NCBI RefSeq assembly: GCF_026241155.1
Contig: NZ_JAPFGP010000002.1
Coordinates: 62,001-126,000 of the forward strand
Reading direction: 5' to 3'
Length of the DNA: 64,000 nt
Source: Paucibacter sp. PLA-PC-4
GTDB taxonomy: Bacteria > Pseudomonadota > Gammaproteobacteria > Burkholderiales > Burkholderiaceae_C
The notes beneath the pieces are model-generated. The model was not told where the DNA came from. It was given only the letters and a program-made list of their open reading frames with translations, and searched no databases. Below, piece by piece: positions 59,564-64,000 of the stretch. The position numbers were made by a program, and so were the translations under genes. Numbering within the stretch: position 1 is the first letter of the stretch; every line of letters begins with the position of its first letter.

Positions 59564-61327
59564 TCAAGGGCAGCCTCGAGGCGAGGTGCTCAGATGCGGC
59601 GCAGTCGCCGCCCCATGCCGCGCCGACTTGCCGCGGTACATCGCGGCATCGGCGTGCTTGATCAGCGTCGCGGCATCCGTGCCATCCTGCGGTGCCAGCG
59701 TGTGACCCAGGGTCAGGCCGACGCTGCAGCGCAGCCGCTCGGGCAGATCGAAGGGTGTGTCGAAGGCGCTGCTCAGACGCTCGGCCAGACGCTCGGCTTG
59801 CTCTGCGTGCTGTAGACCCGTGCACATCACAACGAACTCATCCCCACCCAGCCGTGCGACCAGATCGCTGGTGTGCAGCAGGGTTTGCAGGCGCTGACCC
59901 ACGGCAATCAGTAGCTGATCGCCCACCTCATGACCGTGCTGGTCATTGATTTGCTTGAAGCCATTGAGGTCGATCAGGAATACCGCCACCAAGCGGGTCG
60001 GCGCGCACTCAGCCAGCGCCTGGTTTAGCGCTGCCGTCAGCCCGCGCCGGTTTGCCAGGCCGGTCAGCGCGTCGGTATGGGCCAGCGAATGCAGCAGATC
60101 GCGCTCATGCGCGGCCTGCCGTGCGGCGGCCTTGATCGCCACGGTGCGCAAGCCCAGCACGCGCATGAAGATCAGCATATCCAGCGTTGCGCCGATCTGG
60201 AAGGCATGCATACTCCAAAAATTCACGCCGATGTGACCCTTGATCACCGCCACCGCGATGGCCGTGCAGACGAAGTACGCTGCCCAGGCGAGTAGCAAGT
60301 AGCCACCGACGCTATCGCCCCGGCGCATCCGCCGCCAGGCGCCGGGCAGGCCCAGCAAGGCCGGCGCCAGACCCAGGCTGCCGATCACCGCAGTGACCGT
60401 ACGTACATCGATCAGGTCGAGGGCGAACAGCAGGGCCGCCAGCGCACACAGCGCTGCGCCGCCTTTCATCACGCGCGAGAACCAGCGGGGGCTGTCCGGG
60501 CCAGCCAAGGCCTGCTCGACGAACAGGAAGGAGCCGCAGGCCGCCATCAGTGCCGATAGGCCGCCCGCATGCAGCTCCATCCAGACCATATCGGTCCAGA
60601 CATACTGCGCGCCGATGCCGAACTGCAGCAGCGAGAACATCAGGCTGCCGCTGATCAGCAGTGCGTACTTGGCGAACAGCGGCTCGCGCAGCGCCAGCCA
60701 TTGCGTCAGGCTGTAGAGCAGCAGGCACAGGCCCAGGCCGTTCAGCAGGCCTTGCAGCATTTGTTCGCCCATCGCGTGTTCATGGAACGCGGGCGCGCGT
60801 TTCAGGCTGATCGGCACGATCATCGCGCCGAGTGTCTCGATCCGCAGTAGCACCTCATAGCGCGCGCCCGGCGCCAGATCCAGCCCCAGCGCATGGGAGC
60901 GACTCAGGATAGGGCGCTGCGAATAGGGCTGCAGATTGCCCAGCCGCGCGTGTTGCAGCAGGCGGCCGTCTTCGCTCACCACATGCACATCGATGCGGTT
61001 GAGCACCGGGTAGTCGATCTCTAACACCCAGCGTCCGCTGATGCCTGCTGGCACCTCGACCGGCAGGCGCAGCCAGACGGCGTCGCGACGCAGGCCCAGC
61101 GTGGACGCCGGGCCGGTGGGCTTTTGGAACTGATCCAGCCGCGCCAGCGCCTCGGCCGCGCCCAGGGTCTTGCTGGGGTCTGACAGCAGGCTGATCGTCG
61201 ACCATGCCTGCACCACGGCCTGACTGTCATCCAGCCTCAGAGCGTCGCCGGCCCGCACCTGCGACATGAATGCCACCAGCACCAGGGCCAAGGCAAACCG
61301 GGCAAGGCAGGACGGACGAACCAGCAT
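59564..61327 (-). CDS. 7TMR-DISM diguanylate cyclase
   Basis: This is a 587-residue inner-membrane sensor enzyme. A signal peptide is followed by an extracellular 7TMR-DISMED2-type beta domain (about 30-180; VWLRLPVEVPAGISGRWVLEIDYPVLNRIDVHVV), seven membrane helices (about 190-390) and a GGDEF domain (about 415-575). Catalytic RLGGDEFVVM is intact, so cyclic-di-GMP synthesis is expected. The product-inhibition RxxD site five residues upstream is HTSD here, so feedback is probably lost. It stands alone, convergent with the Bmp gene. Confidence 0.9.
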   Translation of the reverse strand: MLVRPSCLARFALALVLVAFMSQVRAGDALRLDDSQAVVQAWSTISLLSDPSKTLGAAEALARLDQFQKPTGPASTLGLRRDAVWLRLPVEVPAGISGRWVLEIDYPVLNRIDVHVVSEDGRLLQHARLGNLQPYSQRPILSRSHALGLDLAPGARYEVLLRIETLGAMIVPISLKRAPAFHEHAMGEQMLQGLLNGLGLCLLLYSLTQWLALREPLFAKYALLISGSLMFSLLQFGIGAQYVWTDMVWMELHAGGLSALMAACGSFLFVEQALAGPDSPRWFSRVMKGGAALCALAALLFALDLIDVRTVTAVIGSLGLAPALLGLPGAWRRMRRGDSVGGYLLLAWAAYFVCTAIAVAVIKGHIGVNFWSMHAFQIGATLDMLIFMRVLGLRTVAIKAAARQAAHERDLLHSLAHTDALTGLANRRGLTAALNQALAECAPTRLVAVFLIDLNGFKQINDQHGHEVGDQLLIAVGQRLQTLLHTSDLVARLGGDEFVVMCTGLQHAEQAERLAERLSSAFDTPFDLPERLRCSVGLTLGHTLAPQDGTDAATLIKHADAAMYRGKSARHGAATAPHLSTSPRGCP

Positions 61328-61451
61328 GAAGAGGCGGGGAAACGGGCAGGAGCATCGATTGTAGAAGTTGTGCGCTTCTCGCCCCGCGGCCGCCGCGCAA
61401 GTGCCTGAGCGTCGCCGCGACTTCGGTCACGCCGCCTTCAGGGCGCGTTGG

Positions 61452-63746
61452 TCAAAGCTTGATTTCCAGCCGCAGCTGCCAGTTCATGAAGGTGCGGCCG
61501 TAGTTCTCGCTCGTGATGGACTGATCGGCGGTCGTGATCACGCTGCCGGTGTCGTAGTCCAGCGGCGCCAGATTGCCGCCGGACAGGCGAAGCGCGGTGC
61601 TGCGGTTGATGTTCCACAAGGCGAAGGCGTCGATGACCTGGCGGCGCGGTACGCTGCTGGACAGGATCAAGGTCTGCTGGATGGTCGTGGCTGGCACCCA
61701 GTTGACGCTTGCGCCCAGAGTCAGCGGCAGGCTGCGCAGCCGGTAGTCGGCGCCCAGATTGGCTGTGTACCGCGGCTGTTGGTCGAGCGTGTTGTTCGGG
61801 CCGGGGATACCGTCGACCTTGGAGCGGAAGAAGCTGATGTTGCTGCGCAGCGAGACGGGCAAAGCCTCGGCCATGAACTCATCGAGCCGGAACTTGGCCT
61901 CCAGCTCGATGCCGCGCGTGAGGGCCTTGCCAATATTGCTCGGCCGGGCCACCCAGCGCGGCTCGGTGGACCAGGACACGGCCTCCCGTGTGGTCGTCGT
62001 GCGTATCAGATCCTTGATGCGGCGCGCGAACACGCTGACGCTGAGCACACCGCCCTTGCTCAGATAGCGCTCCAGCGCCAGGTCGATGCCGGTGGCCATC
62101 TCGGGCTTGAGATCGGGGTTGCCGACCCGGTCGGCATAGTTGGGCTCGTTGGCGCCGCCGGGGAACTGGCTGTTGATCACCGGGCGGGCGATCAGGTCCT
62201 GGGTGCCGGGGCTGCGGTAACTGCGTGTCAGGCTCATGCGAACCTGGTCACGGCTCTTCTCGTCGGGCTTCCAGACCGCATGCAGCAGCGGGGTCCAAAC
62301 CGAAGAGTCGTTCTTGACGCTGTAATTGCGCGCATCGCTCTCGGTGCGTATGCCCTCCCAGCGCAGGCCGGCATAGGCCGACCAGTTGGCGTTGTGCTTC
62401 CACTCGTCCTGCGCATAGGCGGCCAGGCGCAGGCTGGAAGCCTCGAACTCGTCGCCGAACTCCTCCAACGCCATCACGCGCATGCCGTCCATCAGGCTGC
62501 GCCGGGTCTGGCTGCGGCGGTTGCCCTCGGCCTCCAGGCCGGCCACCAGGCTGTGCTCCTCGGCCATAAGGTGCGAGAGCTTGGCGCCCAGGTTCCAGGA
62601 GCGGTCTCGGTTGCGGCTGGCCTCCAGCTGGTCGGGCAGCGGATCGGTCTTGAGCCATTCGCGGCGCAGGCTCTCGCTGTCCATACTCGCGCTGCCGACG
62701 GCGCCTCGCAGCTCCAGCCGCGTGTCCTCGCCGAGCCTGCGATTCAGCGTGCCGTTCAAGCGCAGCAGGCTGAAGTCGCTGTCATTGCGGGTCAGCGCGG
62801 TGTCGTAGTTGAGCTGGGCCTGGCTGGCCTCCTGCCGGCGCAGGCTGCTGCTTGTTCCCTTGGCGGCCGCCATCATTGGCATCAGGGTCAGCAGGTCGCC
62901 ACCAGCGAGCCGCCATTGGATGCGGGCGTTCAGATTGACGCGGCGGCGATCGTCTTCGCTCTGGCCGGTGTGGCGCTGCTCATTGAGGATCAGATCGTCC
63001 GAGAGGCGGCGGGTCGTGACCAGGCTGTCGGCATCGTCGCGCCGCTTGCTCTCGCCGGCATTGACCGAGAGGCTGTAGGCTCCGCCCTCGTCGTCGAGCT
63101 TGTCGTTGCGGGTCCAGGAGAACTGCGGGCTGACGACGCCGCGTTCGCCGGCCAGCGCCAGTGCCACATCGTTGAGCTTCTTCTGCAAGGCCTCGCGCAG
63201 CACGATGTTGATCGTGCCGGCCACCGCGCGGGCACCGTACTCGGCTGTGGGCGCGCGCATCACCTCGATGCGCTCGATCTGGTCCGGCGGCAGCTCCTCC
63301 AGCGAAAAGCTCGGTGGCATGCGCTCGCCGTTGACCAGGATCTGCGTGTAGCCACCGCCCATGCCTCGCATGCGCACGCCGCCGCCGCGTCCGGGACGGC
63401 CGCCGAGTGTGACACCGGGCAGGCGCTTGAGCGTGTCGGCGACGCTGGGGTCACCGAAGCGGTCCAGCTCCTCGCGGCCGATGATGATCTTGGAGGCGGT
63501 GGAGGCGCGGCGCTGCATCGTGTCGCTGGGGCCGCCCTGGATCTGAACCCGATCTAGCTGTTCGGGGTTGGCCGTTGGCGGGCGCTGCGGAGCCGGTCGC
63601 CGCTGCGGGGCGGGAGACGGTGGCTTGGCAACCGGGGCGGTGTCGGGCGTGCCTTGGGCCTGAGAGGACCAGTGCAGCAGGCTCAGCGCGAGGCTCAGCG
63701 CCAGAGGGTAAAAGGGTGGACGATGGCGTGGGGTGCTGGACGGCAT
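61452..63746 (-). CDS. TonB-dependent outer-membrane receptor
   Basis: This is a 764-residue receptor, shorter than the one at 20287. A signal peptide and a Pro-rich spacer precede the plug domain (about 65-185): RVQIQGGPSDTMQRRASTASKIIIGREELDRFGDPSVADTLKRLPGV, a Gly/Arg-rich loop RPGRGGGVRMRGMGGGY, and the plug end RIEVMRAPTAEYGARAVAGTINIVLRE. The barrel ends LRLEIKL. The family resembles siderophore/vitamin-type receptors, and ligand is unknown. Its end is 124 bases from the cyclase gene start. Confidence 0.9.
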   Translation of the reverse strand: MPSSTPRHRPPFYPLALSLALSLLHWSSQAQGTPDTAPVAKPPSPAPQRRPAPQRPPTANPEQLDRVQIQGGPSDTMQRRASTASKIIIGREELDRFGDPSVADTLKRLPGVTLGGRPGRGGGVRMRGMGGGYTQILVNGERMPPSFSLEELPPDQIERIEVMRAPTAEYGARAVAGTINIVLREALQKKLNDVALALAGERGVVSPQFSWTRNDKLDDEGGAYSLSVNAGESKRRDDADSLVTTRRLSDDLILNEQRHTGQSEDDRRRVNLNARIQWRLAGGDLLTLMPMMAAAKGTSSSLRRQEASQAQLNYDTALTRNDSDFSLLRLNGTLNRRLGEDTRLELRGAVGSASMDSESLRREWLKTDPLPDQLEASRNRDRSWNLGAKLSHLMAEEHSLVAGLEAEGNRRSQTRRSLMDGMRVMALEEFGDEFEASSLRLAAYAQDEWKHNANWSAYAGLRWEGIRTESDARNYSVKNDSSVWTPLLHAVWKPDEKSRDQVRMSLTRSYRSPGTQDLIARPVINSQFPGGANEPNYADRVGNPDLKPEMATGIDLALERYLSKGGVLSVSVFARRIKDLIRTTTTREAVSWSTEPRWVARPSNIGKALTRGIELEAKFRLDEFMAEALPVSLRSNISFFRSKVDGIPGPNNTLDQQPRYTANLGADYRLRSLPLTLGASVNWVPATTIQQTLILSSSVPRRQVIDAFALWNINRSTALRLSGGNLAPLDYDTGSVITTADQSITSENYGRTFMNWQLRLEIKL

Positions 63747-63843
63747 GGATGCGAGCGCGCGGGTCTCGAAGCGCAGGATTGCGGGCCGAGCATCGCATGC
63801 CTGCAGCGGGTGGCAGCCGGGCCGCCAAGGGGTTTAAGTTTCT

Positions 63844-64000
63844 TTACAGAGCGTTGTGTCTTTTGAATCGCAAACCCTTGATGCGGGCGCTATCCACGAT
63901 CAAGTGGCTGACTGTTTGCTCGCTGCCCTGCGCTGCGCGCAGCAGCAGATGGGTGGGCGCCCAGTAGCCGGCGCCGCGCAGCTCGCACAGCTGGTCGTCC
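63844..64000 (-). CDS. C-terminal end of an unknown gene (runs off the window)
   Basis: An open minus-strand frame enters from the right edge and ends at TAA (63846-63844), giving 51 residues: DDQLCELRGAGYWAPTHLLL, then RAAQGSEQTVSHLIVDSARIK and a basic tail GLRFKRHNAL. Codon use matches the neighbours. The start and most of the protein lie outside. The frame lies 98 bases upstream of the TonB receptor start and could be the preceding gene of the same unit. No family can be named from this fragment. Confidence 0.5.
   Translation of the reverse strand, partial: DDQLCELRGAGYWAPTHLLLRAAQGSEQTVSHLIVDSARIKGLRFKRHNAL

Noticed and set aside
61368-63557. Long plus-strand open frame opposite the second TonB receptor
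   Set aside because: Same artefact: low-complexity Ala/Gly/Gln/Val composition and complete overlap with a recognised receptor.

Overview
The window is GC-rich, densely packed DNA (most gaps under 250 bases, many 4-base ATGA/GTGA stop/start overlaps) that looks like a betaproteobacterium of the order Burkholderiales, probably of the Roseateles/Paucibacter/Pelomonas type. The grounds are four PEP-CTERM proteins, orphan TctC-type binding proteins, TRAP transporters, and the Udh plus KdgR/KduD/Ogl gene set. The genus is inference. No rRNA, tRNA, insertion sequence, integrase or CRISPR array was seen, and no stretch over 300 bases lacks a gene.

Layout. 1-6 kb: two PEP-CTERM genes, the membrane urate hydroxylase puuD, a Tat-exported binding protein, and three small or unknown genes including a third PEP-CTERM protein. 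5.8-9.2 kb (minus): an operon of a Cys-type FdhF/YdeP molybdoenzyme, an 87-residue unknown protein and fdhD. 9.2-13.7 kb (minus): udh, an SMP-30 lactonase and a DctPQM TRAP transporter, i.e. uptake and oxidation of hexuronates. 13.8-16.0 kb (plus): kdgK and a PL1 pectate lyase, divergent from udh across a perfect KdgR-type palindrome. 16.0-23.2 kb (minus): TonB receptor, terminator, CE12-like esterase, PEP-CTERM protein and a secreted PL1-CE8 fusion. 23.4-34.1 kb: kdgF divergent from kduD-togMNAB-ogl-(CE8-PL1 fusion)-kdgR-GntR, with a second KdgR box between them. 35.1-41.5 kb (plus): a glucarate/galactarate operon (tctC, gudD, tctC, garL, garR, glycerate kinase) behind a GntR-like operator. 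41.5-48.5 kb: mixed genes (hemerythrin, Crp/Fnr, zinc-ribbon plus TAXI pair, amidase, M48 peptidase, formylglycine-enzyme-like protein). 48.5-59.5 kb: purine salvage (xdhAB divergent from a LysR gene, guaD and a NupABC/Bmp-type ABC transporter). 59.5-64 kb: a diguanylate cyclase, a second TonB receptor and the C-terminal end of an unknown gene.

How the genes fit together (inference from families and order). Pectin is de-esterified and cut outside the cell or in the periplasm by the two CE8/PL1 bifunctional enzymes and the single-domain PL1 lyase. Oligomers enter through the TonB receptor and TogMNAB. Ogl releases unsaturated uronate, which KdgF, a KduI not present here, KduD and KdgK convert to 2-keto-3-deoxy-6-phosphogluconate. 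Saturated galacturonate enters by the TRAP system, is oxidised by Udh and the lactonase to the aldarate, and is consumed by the GudD/GarL/GarR/glycerate-kinase operon. KdgR and a GntR regulator, encoded side by side between the two pathways, are the likely controllers. The most distinctive features are the mirror-order PL1-CE8 / CE8-PL1 pair, a PEP-CTERM protein translationally coupled to a pectinase, and a KdgR-type regulon in a betaproteobacterium.
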